From Heterohyrax brucei (taxonomy: Eukaryota > Chordata > Mammalia > Hyracoidea > Procaviidae): 64,000 nucleotides of DNA. Within the stretch, counting starts at the first letter, position 1. Every line of letters starts with the position of its first letter. A program made the position numbers and the translations under genes. Below are positions 1-11,814 of this stretch, piece after piece. The notes beneath the pieces are model-generated. The model had not been told where the DNA came from. It did no database searches and saw only the letters and a program-made list of their open reading frames with translations. The stretch is from contig CM053154.1 of NCBI GenBank assembly GCA_028571685.1, positions 14,478,001 through 14,542,000 on the forward strand, in the 5' to 3' direction.

Positions 1-640
1 TTTCGCAGCATCCAGCCTGGAGCCACAGCTACCGACAGCCGCTCTTTCACCAGAAAACCAGAGTTATTCTCTTTGCATCACTTGGGGTCTCTCGTTCAGA
101 TCTGACCTTTTGCCATTAAGTGCTGTGACAAACTATGGCAATAAACGGTGGCTCCGTAATCTAGTCAGTAGGGACAAACTCTAAAGACAATCATGTCAAT
201 GTTAATGACTTAAACACTGATGACGTCTTTTATCCGAGAAGTTCAAGTTCCTGCAAGAGCACCAATTCATTATGGTTCACAGTGCAAACAAAGTTGGTTG
301 ATAAAACAACAAAAACATACGGCTTCTGGACTAAGATCTTCAGCAGAAATCATCTAGTATAGCCAAGAGGGTTACATCAAGGAAGTACTTTTTTATGTTA
401 CATTTATTGCCAAAGGCTAGAGGTGTTGGCTCTCAAATCTCTGAATATCTGGAGGACAAGCAAACAAAGGTCATCCTTCTGTCTACACCCTTCTCATCAG
501 CCAGGTTCAGGTGGGGTTTCAGATGTGAAACTCCAATTGCTACATCTTCAAGGGAGGCTGAGCTTGCAGACAGCAGAAATGACCCATTGTTTTATACACA
601 CACACATATATAGTTATATTGTTACATATTATCTATAGCA
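1..640. other. Repeat-free AT-rich stretch
   Basis: No gene or repeat family is recognised. A CRE-like gatgacgtc lies near 220. The right end grades into a short ca/ta simple repeat (597-651). The open frames here are short and show no domain. Confidence 0.5.
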
Positions 641-651
641 TATTATATATT

Positions 652-818
652 GAGAACCCTGGTGGCGTAGTGGGCTAAGTGGTATGTCTGCTAACTAAAA
701 GGTCAGCAGTTCAAATCCACCAGGCTGTCCTTGGAAACTCTGTGGGGCAGTTCTGCTCTGACCTCCAGGGTAGCTATGAGTCAGACCTGACTCAGTGGCA
801 GTGGGTTTGGTATTTTTC
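652..818 (+). mobile_element. AfroSINE form A, complete, with target-site duplication
   Basis: The tRNA-like head gagaaccctggtggcgtag is followed by the B-box-like ggtcagcagttcaaatcc and the tail gctatgagtcagacctgac. An 11-bp direct repeat, tattatatatt, flanks it at 641-651 and 819-829, so both ends of the insertion can be placed. Confidence 0.93.
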
Positions 819-945
819 TATTATATATTATATTGTAGTTATATGTATTACATATAGTATATTGTTATATAGTTATACATATTGTATATTATATTGGTAT
901 ATAGTTATATATAGTATATTATACATTGTATAGTTATACTGTTTT
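819..945. repeat. Degenerate TA-rich (tatagttata) low-complexity tract
   Basis: Imprecise iterations of tatatagttata and tatattgta run directly downstream of the SINE. It probably expanded from the AT-rich insertion site. Confidence 0.8.
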
Positions 946-1107
946 TGAATGAAAACAAGAGCTCTACCTATACAAAAGTTTCTGCAGCAGAAGTATTTTT
1001 CTATGTGTTTTGCTCATGAACAGGATGCAGAAAAGATACTTCTGATTGACCTATGGCTCTTTAAGCCAAGTGCCATCAAGAAGATGTATATGTCTCTATC
1101 AATGAGA

Positions 1108-1316
1108 TGAAGTCCCCGGGTGGTGCCGTTAAGGTGCTCAGCTGCTAACTGAAAGTGGAGGTTGGGGTCCCCCCAGGGACACCTCAGAAGAAAAGCCTGG
1201 TGATCTACTTCTGAAAAATCAGCCACTGAGAACCCTGGGGAGCCCACTTCTTCTCTGACACCCATGGGGTCACCATAAGTTGAAATCAACTCAAAAGCAA
1301 CTGGTTTTTGTTTTTT
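1108..1316 (+). mobile_element. AfroSINE form B
   Basis: The head is degraded (ccccgggtggtgccgttaag). The form-B module reads gaagaaaagcctggtgatc, followed by aaaatcagccactgagaac and a tail ggtcaccataagttgaaatc ending in gtttttgtttttt. Confidence 0.9.
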
Positions 1317-3247
1317 ATCAAAAAGGCATTCTTTTCTGTATGCATATGTTTGAAAAGGATACTTTTTTTCTATCTATGAAAAATACATCCTATGTATCAT
1401 CAATGAAACATACTCATGCAACATTGACTTATGGCTCTTAAAATATTTGTTTATCTATTATGGTTTAAAAGATTCATTGTCAACATCTTGTCTCTAATAA
1501 GAGCATATTATAGGTAACATTTAACCATTTGTTATTTTTAAGCTATGTAGACTTTTCCTCTTTGGGCAAAGTTTGAAAATAGTTGCTTACTTCTTAGAAT
1601 CAGAGGCTAAAGAAAGCCCAGTGCACTGATACCGCATTCAGCCCAAACAAAGTGTACCATGTGCCACAATTTACCGTGTTCCTGCCTGGGGAAAAAAATG
1701 AATGGACATAAATTTATGTATCCCAAATTTTCTTATCCTAGTTATCTTTGGTAATTTCTAATTGTTTTGCAGTGAGGACATTCTCTACAGTGTGACCTAG
1801 TGGGTTGAAGGTATTTATAAATTCTGCTGCTAAGATGGCAATCTGACCTCAGACACTATTACCCATCCAAAGGGCTGAAGAGCAACCAGCTTCCTTGTAC
1901 TCCAGTCCTGCCAGTGGGAGAGTCTTAGAAATCATTTCAGCAGCCTGTGCTGCTTTGCTGGGAGGAACATCTGGACTGTCGAGGGGAGGCAGACAAGCCG
2001 AGGAGTGTCACTAACTGAAATCAAACACAGCAGGAGCATCGCCTTCTCGAGCTGTTCCAAGTGTGGGCCTGGAGAAGAAGGGTCCCTGAGACCTCTCGTA
2101 ATTCAGGGTACAGAAACCAGAGACAAGTGGATCTTGTAATCGTTTTCTTATTATCATCTTGGGAAATTTCTGGCCAATGTCTGGGAGAGAAACACAGAGC
2201 CCCTGATGCTAGTAACAGAAATGCAATTCCAGTTTTCACAGCACTGTATAGGTGAATTAAAAACCACATTTCTAGGCTGGAGCTTGAGACTGTATCTACA
2301 AAGGAGATCCACAGAGAAGCTCAGGGAATGCTTTCTCAACATCAGTGCTCCATTCTGCTTTTCAAATAAGGGAGAGTTTGCACTTCCATCTTATACACAG
2401 GAGAACACCACATCTCAAACCCTTATAACTTTCCTTTGGTACCTAACAATGGGAGATTTATTTTAAAATCATTTTCAGCAAGGAAGGGCTAAGGATTGCC
2501 TTTATTTTAAATTACAAATCTTTTATCCAAGAGAGAAAAGGCATTGTATGATATATAGAAATAGATAAACAGAGAAAAGGTATTATATTTACACACATAT
2601 ATAAAATACTTCTACGCAAATAACACATGCCTTCTGTGTTTGTTTGAGGAATGTACCTTTCCCCTTTGAGTTCTTTTTGTAAGTGTGCTATGATGATTAT
2701 TTTTTTTTTAGTGCTACCTGTGGAAGACGATTGGCATGGTGGCACTTTTAAATGTGCCTCATGGCGGGGAGAGGCACAGCCAGCAAACAAATCCAAAGGA
2801 CTCATGTGTGTAAATACACGCATCCATGTGTGTGTATATGGATGGGTGGATAGATCAATAGAAGTTCAAACTATTCACCTTTTGGTTAACAGCTGGCTGC
2901 TTAACTGTTATAAACTATTATTCATGTATATATATATTCACACACACATGGAATATTGATAGACATGAATATTTCATAAATTGTTTTTTCTAATTATTTT
3001 AAAGATTCTACAGGTGACATCCTGTGTGAAATTCATCTGTAAGGCTGCAGGCACAGTAAACCAAGCCAAGAACATGTCCTGAAAAGTGAGCTGACTTCCT
3101 TGATATCAGTGATGAAAGCAGCTTACACATTAAGGGCCAGACCCAGTATTAACTACCACATACACACGATTCCATGTGCTCAAATCACCTTCTGTTTGCA
3201 AACCGATTTCCCAAACTTGAAATCTCCACGTATTCATGTGTTTGCAT
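1317..3247. other. Repeat-free stretch, no gene seen
   Basis: About 1.9 kb of AT-rich DNA with no recognised family and no frame longer than about 100 codons. It holds a short cacaca/tatata tract around 2925-2950 and a poly-T run near 2700. Weak old L2 or MIR traces could be present. Confidence 0.45.
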
Positions 3248-3417
3248 ATAGGTGGTTATTCAGTGTCTGCTATTTGTCACTCATGGCACCGCACGCTGAG
3301 GAGTTGAAGGTGGAAAAGACAGTGAGTGCCCACACTTGTAGAAAACACGGGGCCCCCCACAAGTGAGGACAGTGGAACATAATGGGAAAGAGGCCATGTG
3401 CAGAGTGGAAGCTTGCT

Positions 3418-3612
3418 GGCCCCTGGTTCAGCTAAATGTGAGTTGGAATTCTAGCTTCATCCCTTGCTGTACAGTGGCCTTGGGCAAGCTGTGTGACTTC
3501 TCACAGTCATGGTCGCCTAATCCATACAGTGGCACCCGTAATACTGATTTCAGAGCATTGTTGCCAGGACTAATGAGGCCGGCACATAGAACTGACATCT
3601 AGTACAGTATGT
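3418..3612 (+). mobile_element. MIR SINE, old
   Basis: The core cagtggccttgggcaagctg, then gtgacttctcacagtcatgg and a diverged end near cggcacatagaactgacatc match the MIR order. The divergence fits an ancient therian insertion. Confidence 0.75.
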
Positions 3613-5380
3613 ATTTAGTAAATGATATTCCCTTCTCTCCTTTTTTCCTCCTCTTTCCCTTCCTGTTATTATTGCCATTACTGTTAGTGCTGTAATAGCT
3701 GTGCTCCAATATTACAGAATTACAAAGAATTACAGCTCAGGCAGTTTCTTCCCCTCACTATGGCTCCTCATATATTTTAAAGGATTTTATCAGCAGTTCC
3801 TAAGGATCGGCTACAGACCGGTGCCCAGGAGTGATACAGCTTTTCTGGTCTGCAGAGGGAAACCTCAGGCTCATTCTTGGGAAGCAATTTTTTTTTCTGA
3901 GATGACATTATGTTTTTATATTTTTATGCTTAATTGTGTATATATGTGTTAAAATAGCTTTTTATTATAGAATTATGGCATTCAGGTGATACTTATCAAG
4001 GGATGTTACTAAGTTTATTTAACAAAATTGAAAATTGGCAATGTTAGGTTTTACCACCTCTTCCCACAATGTTTTTTTAAATAATTGCTTCATGAAGTCT
4101 TGGATTATGCAGAGTATCCTTTATAGCAAAAGTAAAAATTAACTTTTATCCTAAAAAAAGTATAATGGGAGGGTTGTTTGTTTTCATTTTTCTCTGGTAG
4201 ATACAGGGCATTTGTGAGGCCCCTTTGAACACAGACTTTAAAAAAAAAAAAAAAGATGCATCAGCTTTTAATGTCTTAAGTGCTGGAATGGAACAGATGG
4301 ATCTTCCCTGTTCTGGGTTGTCTTAAATAGCCAGAAGTCTTTGTGATAAAGACAAGCAACCATCTAATAGAGAAATAACCCCAAGACAAAGTGCTGCACT
4401 GTATGATGTTGCTTGTCTGACAACCTATAAATGGACCTTATTGATGAAGTGAACAGGACCCTCTCTGGTCATTTTCAACCAGAAACTAATAACCCCCGTC
4501 ATGATATCAGGCATGCAATAACCTCAGCTAAAACTGGGTTCATCAAATAAATCACTCAGGAATTTTTCTATTTCTTTCCCTGGACACGTGGCACATCTGC
4601 TCAATGAAAGGAAGAAAGAAGCAATATTTCTTTGATCAGGATTTTTTTTTTTTTAATATTCTCGTATCTGTCTCTAGGGATGCTATCTTTTCAAGTGGGT
4701 GCAGATAGTACATCACTTTCTAATGAATGCAGAGAATTTATGAATTTAAGCTATAAAACCAAATACGAGGGATTTCAGTTCATCTCAATCTATATTTTAC
4801 ACTGTCATGAGAAAATAAACTGGACCACAAAGCCATATTGTGCCCAGGTCACTAAATCCCTTGCTCTCCTACGACCTTTTCAATGTGTTCCATTTGTGGC
4901 CACATGTGGGAGGGGGATGCAAACAGATGCTTGCTTTGTACGTTGGTTCCCCCAACATGTCTAAATACATGCTACACTTTTTATTTCTGCCTGGCTGTGG
5001 ACACTTACGGCCTGGCTAGAGCAACACACATCAGCCTCAGCTAACGCTGTCACATGTAAACATCCTACCGGCTCTGTTAATACTTTCTGGTTATTGGGTG
5101 AATTTTGAAATTTTAAAGATGGACACGGTTCTCATCCTGTGTCCTGGGAATCTTAAAACCCTTCAGTCAGCTTCTAGGATCTTAAGAAATTATCTGGTGC
5201 TGGCTGAAAGATGACTTTTCTACTTGTAAAATGGAAAATAGTAGGAGCTGTACAACTAGGTGAGCCAAGCTCTTCTGAGTGTGGAATAAAAAGTAAAGGG
5301 AAAGGCAGAGACTCTAATCCATAGCCTGCTACCAGTATTCAAAAGAAGTATAGCCAAGAAGGAACAGGCAGGGGGTCAGG
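3613..5380. other. Repeat-free stretch with possible conserved island
   Basis: No gene is seen. Poly-A/T runs lie near 4239 and 4641. The part at about 4300-4560 is evenly mixed sequence with several short AT-core motifs and no repeat signature, so it may be conserved non-coding DNA. Confidence 0.4.
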
Positions 5381-5384
5381 CTGT

Positions 5385-5522
5385 CCGCAGTTCAAATCCC
5401 AGCTCTGCCTATTGGCAGTTGTGTGGTTGGATAACTCCTTAAACCTTGAGTTCTGCCTTGGCACACATGGGATAATGGAGCTGACCTCAGAATTAAAGGA
5501 GTTAAGGGTTACAAACATGCTG
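5385..5522 (+). mobile_element. MIR fragment
   Basis: gttcaaatcccagctctgcc is followed by a MIR-like body (ggcagttgtgtggttggata, then actccttaaacc). An AfroSINE interrupts it on the right. Confidence 0.6.
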
Positions 5523-5536
5523 CCTTCCAGGAGACT

Positions 5537-5668
5537 CTGACTCACAGCGACACTACAGGACACAGTAGAATGGCCCCACGGGGTTTCCACGGAGTAGCTG
5601 GTGAATTCCAACTGTGAATCTTTTGGTTAGCAGCCAAGGTCTTAACCACTGTACCAACAAGGATTAGG
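5537..5668 (-). mobile_element. AfroSINE form A
   Basis: Read on the plus strand: gactcacagcgacac, gacacagtagaatggcccca, then cttttggttagcagccaagg. The direct repeat aggagact at 5529-5536 and 5669-5676 is a plausible target-site duplication. Confidence 0.88.
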
Positions 5669-5689
5669 AGGAGACTTGATGTGTCATAG

Positions 5690-5885
5690 CTCCTTTCTCC
5701 TCCTGGGTGCAAGACCCAGCCTGACAGCTTGCTAGCTGTGTGCTCCTGAGCAGGTTGCTTAACCTACCTCTGCTTCCTCCTCTGTAAACTAGACGCTCTT
5801 ACCAAGTGTATCTTGAAGGGTTTCTGTGAATGAAACAATGAAGGTGAAGCCTAGGACAAGGCTGAAATAAAGTAAGTGCTCCATT
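5690..5885 (+). mobile_element. MIR SINE
   Basis: agcttgctagctgtgtgctc, then gagcaggttgcttaacctac, cttcctcctctgtaaac and a terminal aataaagtaagtgctc follow the MIR layout. With 5385-5522 it may be one MIR split by the SINE, or two neighbours. Confidence 0.75.
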
Positions 5886-5904
5886 CTGATGTGTTCACTC
5901 TTCT

Positions 5905-6002
5905 TGCTGCATTTTCTTGGGCTTATATTTCTTCATTCGGAAAAAGAGGGAGTTGGACTAGATAATACTTCAATCCCTTCTAACTCTAAACAATTATGAT
6001 TT
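5905..6002 (+). mobile_element. MIR-type 3' segment
   Basis: ggagttggactagataatac and cttctaactctaaacaatta match the 3' region of MIR/THER-type SINEs, which normally read gttggactagatgatctc and then ccttccagctctaa. Confidence 0.6.
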
Positions 6003-6103
6003 GCCATGTGAGATAACCTTTGTAATAGCCACTTATCATCTATGGATTGCTATGCAGTGTTAAGATGATAGCTTTATAATTTGCTTTTCATACCGAAAGC
6101 AAA

Positions 6104-6160
6104 AACCAAACTCACTGCCATCCAGTCAATTCAAACTCATAATGACTCTACCATCTCTTT
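6104..6160 (-). mobile_element. AfroSINE tail-only fragment
   Basis: Only the tail is present, as caaactcactgccatccagt and caattcaaactcataatgac. Head and body are absent. Confidence 0.7.
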
Positions 6161-6204
6161 CTCTCAAATGAATGAATAGACATCACTTATTAAATGTTTT
6201 GTTA

Positions 6205-7635
6205 TACATCTGGCATAGGTTTTTTTAATCAAACTTTTTAGTTTGGACTAATTTGGTGGTAATAAAAAGTTGCAAAGAGAGTACAGGGAAGTCTCATGTG
6301 TCCCTTAGCTAGTTTCGGTCTCTTCTAGTGTTACCATTCTAACCTTATATTACCATGGCACATTTGGCTAAACTAAGAAACCAACACTGGTTTACTACTA
6401 TTAACCAAACTTCAGGCTTTATTTGGATCCCATCAATGTTTTGATTAGTAATTTTCCAGGTCATTTGTGACTATTTCTCAGTCTTTCCTTGTTTTGTATG
6501 ACCTTGACAGTTTTGAGGGATGCTGGTCAGGTGTTTTACAGAATGTTTCTCAGGTTGGGTTTACCTATTATATTTCTGATATGTGTAACTATGGGTTCTG
6601 GGGAAAGGCTACTAGAAATGTAAGATGCCCCTTTCAGCAGTTCACGTCTGTAGGTACAACAGGATATTCATAGGATATCATGAGTGATGTTACTTGGCAA
6701 AATGCAAATGTAGTAATCCGCTGTAGGGCTCTACCCCACGTAACGCATTCCACAGTTGAAGGACGGATGTTTTAAGTTGTTTGCAGCTTTTGGCGATTAT
6801 GGACAAAGCCTCTGTAAACATCCAGATGAAGGTTTTTCATGACTATAGGTTTTCATTTCACCTCAGTAAATAAGAATGGGATTGTTGACTCATATGATAA
6901 ATGCGTGTTTAGTTTGATAGGCAATTGCCAAACTGCCCAAGTGACTTGACCATTGTGCCTTCAAACTACTCTGTGTGAGATTCCTTTGCCAATACCAGCA
7001 TCATCAATCTCATTTTTTGTTTTTATTTTAATCATGAAAAGTGTGTAGTGGCATCTACTTTGTGGTTTTAATCTATATTTCTTTCATGAGTGATAATGGT
7101 ATCTTCCCTAAGCTTATTTGCACTGTGTGTCTTCAAAAAACTATGTTGTTTTCTTACTGAGGCTTAATATAGATTCTGGGCACAAGTTCTTTATCAAATA
7201 TGTGATGTGCAAATATTTTTTCCCACGGTGTGGCTTGTTTTTTCATTCTCTTAACAGTATCTTTGAAAGAGCAGAAGTTCTTGATTTTGATAAAGTCTGA
7301 CTTATCACAGTTTTCTTTTATGTATCATGCTTTTGGCATTGAATCTAAGAAATATTTGCTACTCAAGACCACAGAGATTTTTATTGTATTTTTAACTTCT
7401 TTTAAATTTATGTTTTACATTTAGATCTGTGATTCATTTTAGGTCAATTTTTCTATATGGTGTGAGTCATGGATTGAGGTTTATTTTTCACCATATGGAT
7501 ACCAAATTGTTCCAGCACCATTCGGTGGAAAGATCATCGTTTCCTCCTTTACACCACTGTCATAAGTCACCTGACCATGCACGTGTCGGTCTGTTCCTGC
7601 ATTCTGTGTTCCGTCCACTGATCTAGGACTCCATT
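6205..7635 (-). mobile_element. Old L1, 3' UTR and end of ORF2
   Basis: A poly-T run near 6220 marks the 3' end. The sequence aaactttttagtttggacta and then gttgcaaagagagtacaggg matches old mammalian L1 (L1M) 3' UTRs read in antisense. Further right, caaattgttccagcaccatt and related phrases correspond to ORF2 near its end. The copy is 5'-truncated and carries many stops. Open frames here are shadows. Confidence 0.8.
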
Positions 7636-7639
7636 CTTT

Positions 7640-9405
7640 CTTCCTTATTGTTTTTGTTCTGCTTTTATTTGACCTGGGCCCAGCTCACACGTCCATTTGG
7701 AGAGAAGGAAGCCCATCTCTAAATAAGCCAGTTTCCACCCATAAACCAGAACCCATGTATGTGATCTCCCTCCTGCCACTCTTGGCCAGAGAGGAAATCA
7801 GTCTGAGGTTTAATTAAACTGAGCAATCTTACTGCTGAAGTTCCAAGAAGACATTGATTACACACATACACACACACGCACACACACACACACATGCATA
7901 CACAGTTCTTGATAATGCAGTCCCACAGTGGTGGACAGGAGGTAGGGTCTAGAGGGTCTAGCCTCTCAGGCTTGCCTTCTTTAGTCCTTTCAATACCCTG
8001 AAGGTAGAGGCCACTTGCTGTCCCCTAAATGGCAACAAGGCTGTAGATAGTCTGGGAGAGTCATGGGTCTGCCAGAGTAGAGTGGTATTTCCACATTCCT
8101 TTTGTAAACACCAGGAAGACCCATTATGCAGCACTTTGCAAAGATGCAGAGTTAAAAGCATTGCCCCCAAGGACTGCAAAACTCCTTTTTCAATCATTAC
8201 TGTACTAAAAAAACTGGACCCTTTGAATGTAAAAATTCTGATCAATATAAATTCATTTAAGTCAATCTAGCTGAACTATGCATAGAAGCATTCAAGTTCT
8301 TTACACGTCTAAATTTTAAAAATGTATTTCTGTGTGTGGTTGCTGTTTTCTTCCACCAGCAAGAAGGTGCTGTTCCAGAATTTAACAAAATATACCATAT
8401 TCTTTTTTTTTTTTTTTAATTTTCCCTGCCAAAAAGCCATACAGGAGAACTTCAGGTGGGCAGTCTAGCATGTAATCTCTGACCACAAAATCCAGTGGTT
8501 AAAAGCTTGCACTGTCAAGCTCCTTCTAAGGTGAAAATCTCATCTTATCCAAAGAAATAACCGGTTGGTTGGTTGTTTTCTTAAATCATTAAACATTTAA
8601 CATGACATGCCAAAACCAAAAAAAAGATGCCTTTTTTCTTTTCGAGTTTAGAAGACTCCATTAAATCTCCATACCTCACAGGGGTTTGGCAGGCCTGTGA
8701 GGGCAACAGTCTCTCTGAAACATAAGCATTTTCACCAAGAACCTGATCTGACCCGGCTGAACTATAAGACACCTGTCAGGCCTGTCCCCCAACACAGTGT
8801 CGACAAAAGGGATCTGCGAAACCCAGAGAGCCTTGAAAGAACCCAACAGAACACACCTTTGTAGGGGCCCTCAGGGACTCAGAGTTAATGGCTACAAAGG
8901 GTGATTTATAATTAGCCCAGCAATAGTGCCTGAATGAGTGTTTTCCCAGTGATTGAAGTGTGTGCCTTCCCCAAGCTGGGAAGTGCCTATAATTCACGTT
9001 ACACACTTTTCTCCTCTGCAGTGTAAACCTATTTTCAAGACAAAAGGAAAGGGAGTGGGAAACTCCTGTTTCTTAAAAACCTACTATGCGTTCAGCAGGA
9101 TACACCTGTTATTTTAGCCTCAAGGGACCTCCAGGAGGTAAGCAGCAAATTCCCAATGAAGGAGGCTCAAAATAGAAGTTTTATTGTGTTTTTATTTTCC
9201 TTCTAGAAAAATGACTGCCTGCTGTGGTCATTGTAACTCACAGTCAGTGCAAGTTAAGTGTTTAACATTGGATGCACCCCGGAAGTCAGCACTCCAAGTC
9301 TCCACCAACTTAGGTAGCTCTATTGCGCCTTCAAATCATTTGCCTTCTGATGGATAAGAGGTATTTTTTGTTTTTGTTTTTTTTTCAATAATATTACTAC
9401 CAAGA
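7640..9405. other. Repeat-free stretch with (CA)n and an AT-core island
   Basis: A (CA)n run lies at 7860-7905 and poly-T at 8403-8419. No gene is recognised. The part at 8850-9010 is complex sequence with ataattag and atggctacaaaggg and no repeat signature. Confidence 0.5.
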
Positions 9406-9408
9406 TCT

Positions 9409-9580
9409 GGAGCCTTGGTGGCAGAAATGATTAAGAGCTACAACTGCTAACCGAAAGGTCAGCGTTTTAAACCCACCAGGTACTCCTTGGAAACCCTACG
9501 GGGCAGTTCTACTCTGCCCTTTACTGTCCCTAGTAGTCAGAACCAACTTGAAAGCACCAGGTTTGGTTTTTCTGTTTTAT
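9409..9580 (+). mobile_element. AfroSINE form A
   Basis: ggagccttggtggcagaaat, then gctaaccgaaaggtcagcg, ctccttggaaaccctacggg and a diverged tail ending in ggtttggtttttctg. Confidence 0.9.
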
Positions 9581-9616
9581 CAAGACCTGATCCAATAACC
9601 CTTAAAAAAAGAAAAA

Positions 9617-9793
9617 AATGCCATAGAGTGGATTCCAGCTCATGACATCCTTGTGTGTGTAGAGAACTTCATTCCACAGGGCTTTCAAGTCTATCACCTC
9701 GTGGAAGTAAATTGCCAGGCCTTTCTTTCTAGAAGCTTCTAGGTGGATTCAAGCTGCCAGTTAATAGTCCAGTGTTGAACCACAGAGACTCCC
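9617..9793 (-). mobile_element. AfroSINE form B
   Basis: gtaaattgccaggcctttct is the antisense of the form-B module. The head lies at the right end as cagtgttgaaccacagagac. Confidence 0.82.
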
Positions 9794-9805
9794 AATAGCC
9801 TTGTC

Positions 9806-9860
9806 ACTGTTGCCATGTGCTGTGGAATCAGTTCCAACTCGTAGTGGCCCTGTATTAACA
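9806..9860 (-). mobile_element. RTE/AfroSINE tail fragment
   Basis: gttgccatgtgctgtggaat and cagttccaactcgtagtggc match the antisense of the shared RTE/SINE tail. No body is present. Confidence 0.55.
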
Positions 9861-10110
9861 TCCCTCAAATTTGTCAGGTAGGTTTTGGAAAGTCACCTGT
9901 GGAGAATGATGGAATCATTGTCTTTCATCCATGAGCAGTTGTCCTAGTTCATCAACACTCATGTCGTCCCAATTTAAAACCCTGCCGCTGCACCCTCTGC
10001 ACTGAGAATAAATCGCAGATACTTTGCCAGGGCTCTGGGATGCTGAGACTCACCTCCTTCTGCCTCTGCCTGCCACACTGCCACCAAATTATTGCCCCTG
10101 ATCTTCAGTA

Positions 10111-10277
10111 GGAAACCCTGCTGGTGTAGTGGTTAAGTGCTATGGCAGCTAATAGAAAGGGCAGCAGTTCAAATCTGCCAGATGCTTCTTGGAAACTCTA
10201 TGGGCCAGTTCTTCTCTGTCCAAAAGATCACCATGAGTTGGAGTCAACTTGATGGCACTGGGTTTTTGGTTTTTGGT
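10111..10277 (+). mobile_element. AfroSINE form A
   Basis: It has the full order: aaaccctgctggtgtagtgg, gggcagcagttcaaatctgc, cttggaaactctatgggcca, gatcaccatgagttggagtc, then gggtttttggtttttgg. Confidence 0.93.
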
Positions 10278-10308
10278 ACTCTCCAGTAAGCAGAGTCCTC
10301 CTCAATTC

Positions 10309-10847
10309 TGTCTTAGTCATCTATTGCTGCTATAACAGAAATGCCACAGGTGGGTGGTTTCCACAAACAGATGTTATTCTCTCATAGCCTAGAAGCCTCC
10401 AAGGCCAAATTCAGGGCATCAGCTCCAAGCAAGTCATTCTCTGTCTCTGAGCTCTGGAGGAAGGTCCTTGTCATCAATCTTCCCCTGATAAAGGAGCTTC
10501 CCAGGATGCCCTCTGCTCCCCATGCCACTTGCTTGATGGTATGGAGTCCCCAACTCTCTGCTCACTTCCCTTTCATTTCTTGAAAGATAAAAGGTGGTGA
10601 AGGCCACACTCTAGGGGGACTCTGTTTACATTGGATGGGGGATGCGACCCGGGCAAGGGTGTTATCTCCCACCCTAATCCTCTTTGACATCATCTGATCT
10701 TGCCTCATGAGCCATGGACAGAAATTAGGATCTATAACACATAGGAAAGTTATATCACTCACAAAAGAGATGACAGTCACACAGTACTTGAAATCATGGC
10801 CTAAATAAGTTGACACATTTGGTGGGACAGAATTTGACCCATAGCAC
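10309..10847 (-). mobile_element. MaLR-type solo LTR (ERVL-MaLR fossil)
   Basis: The left edge, cttagtcatctattgctgct and then ataacagaaatgccacaggt, is the reverse of a MaLR LTR end. Internal ggaggaaggtccttgtcatc and the right edge near ggcctaaataagttgacaca fit the same LTR family. No internal viral genes are attached, so it is a solo LTR fossil of ERVL-MaLR age, possibly an afrotherian subfamily. Confidence 0.75.
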
Positions 10848-10930
10848 AAGACTTCAGTGCACCTGGTTTCTTTAAGCTCCACCCTTTCTTCCCACCATGC
10901 TTCCTGGAGTTTGGTCCTTCTTATCCTTTA

Positions 10931-11108
10931 AATGGAAATCTTGGTAGTATAGTGGTTAAGTGCTATGTCTGTTAACCAAAAGGTGGGCAGTTCAAATCCA
11001 CCAGGTGCTCCTTGAAAATTCTATAGGGCAGTTCTACTGTGACCTATAGGGTTGCTATGAGTCAGAATCGACTTGACACTTGACAGCCATGGGTCTTGTT
11101 TTTCTGGT
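10931..11108 (+). mobile_element. AfroSINE form A
   Basis: aaatcttggtagtatagtgg, gttcaaatccaccaggtgct and gttgctatgagtcagaatcg are all present. The segment gacttgaca is partly duplicated before the gggtcttgttttt tail. Confidence 0.92.
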
Positions 11109-11121
11109 TTATCCTTTAAAA

Positions 11122-11333
11122 GCAAACCCAAGCCACTGCTGATTCTGATTCATAGAGAGGCAGCAGGACAGAGTAGAACTGCTTCATAGGGCTTCCAGGG
11201 CTGACACTTTACCAAAGCAGGCTGCTACATCTTTGTCCCACATCCCACAGAGTGGCTGGCGGGTTTGAATCAACTGGAACCACCAACCTTTCGCTTAGCA
11301 GCCCAGTGCTTAACCACACAGCCACCAAGTCTC
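11122..11333 (-). mobile_element. AfroSINE form C
   Basis: It reads gattctgattcatagagagg, gacagagtagaactgcttca, the form-C module cagactt-like caggctgctacatctttgtc, gagtggctggcgggtttgaa and the head gcttaaccacacagccacca. Confidence 0.88.
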
Positions 11334-11335
11334 GC

Positions 11336-11571
11336 TTCTCACCCTTTTAGATGCCAGCTTACAAGTTTCCCCCCTCTGAGAGTCCTTCCCAGATGTCTCC
11401 TTCCATTATTTTCTGTGGCACACCCTGCCCCTTTCCCTGGTAGTGTTAACTACTATTTGTAGTTACAGAGTTAAATGTTTGTATACTTGTTTTGGCTTGT
11501 CTCTCCTCATCAGATACAAAGCTCCATGAAGGCAGGATCTAGCTTTGTGTTAGTTCCCAGTGTCTACTCAC
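11336..11571 (+). mobile_element. L2 LINE 3' end, left part
   Basis: gagagtccttcccagatgtc, then gctccatgaaggcaggatct and ttagttcccagtgtctactc match the L2 3' UTR in sense. A form-B SINE splits it. The right part is at 11764-11814. Confidence 0.75.
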
Positions 11572-11760
11572 TGGAGTCCCTAAACTGAAAGGTTGGATGT
11601 TCCAGTCCACCCAGAGGTTCCTCAGAAGAAAGGCCTGGTGATCTACTTCTGCAAAATCAGCCACTGAGAACCTCACGGAGCACAGTTTTATTCTGTCATA
11701 TCTGAGCTCACCCTGCGTCAGAGTCTACTTGTTGGCAACTAGAGTTTTATATACTCATTA
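11572..11760 (+). mobile_element. AfroSINE form B inserted in L2
   Basis: ggagtccctaaactgaaagg (shortened head), gaagaaaggcctggtgatct, aaaatcagccactgagaacc and a tail with gcgtcagagtctacttgttg. The flanking tactca on both sides may be a short target duplication. Confidence 0.88.
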
Positions 11761-11763
11761 AGT

Positions 11764-11814
11764 AGGGGCCCTGGCATAGTAGACAGAAAGAAATGCTTGT
11801 TGAATGACTAAACA
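11764..11814 (+). mobile_element. L2 LINE 3' end, right part
   Basis: gggccctggcatagtagaca and gaaatgcttgttgaatgact are the terminal bases typical of L2, continuing the interrupted copy on the left. Confidence 0.72.

Noticed and set aside
652-818. tRNA-like sequences with B-box (ggtcagcagttcaaatcc) at many places
   Set aside because: They are the heads of AfroSINEs, not tRNA genes; no complete cloverleaf with a discrete end was seen.
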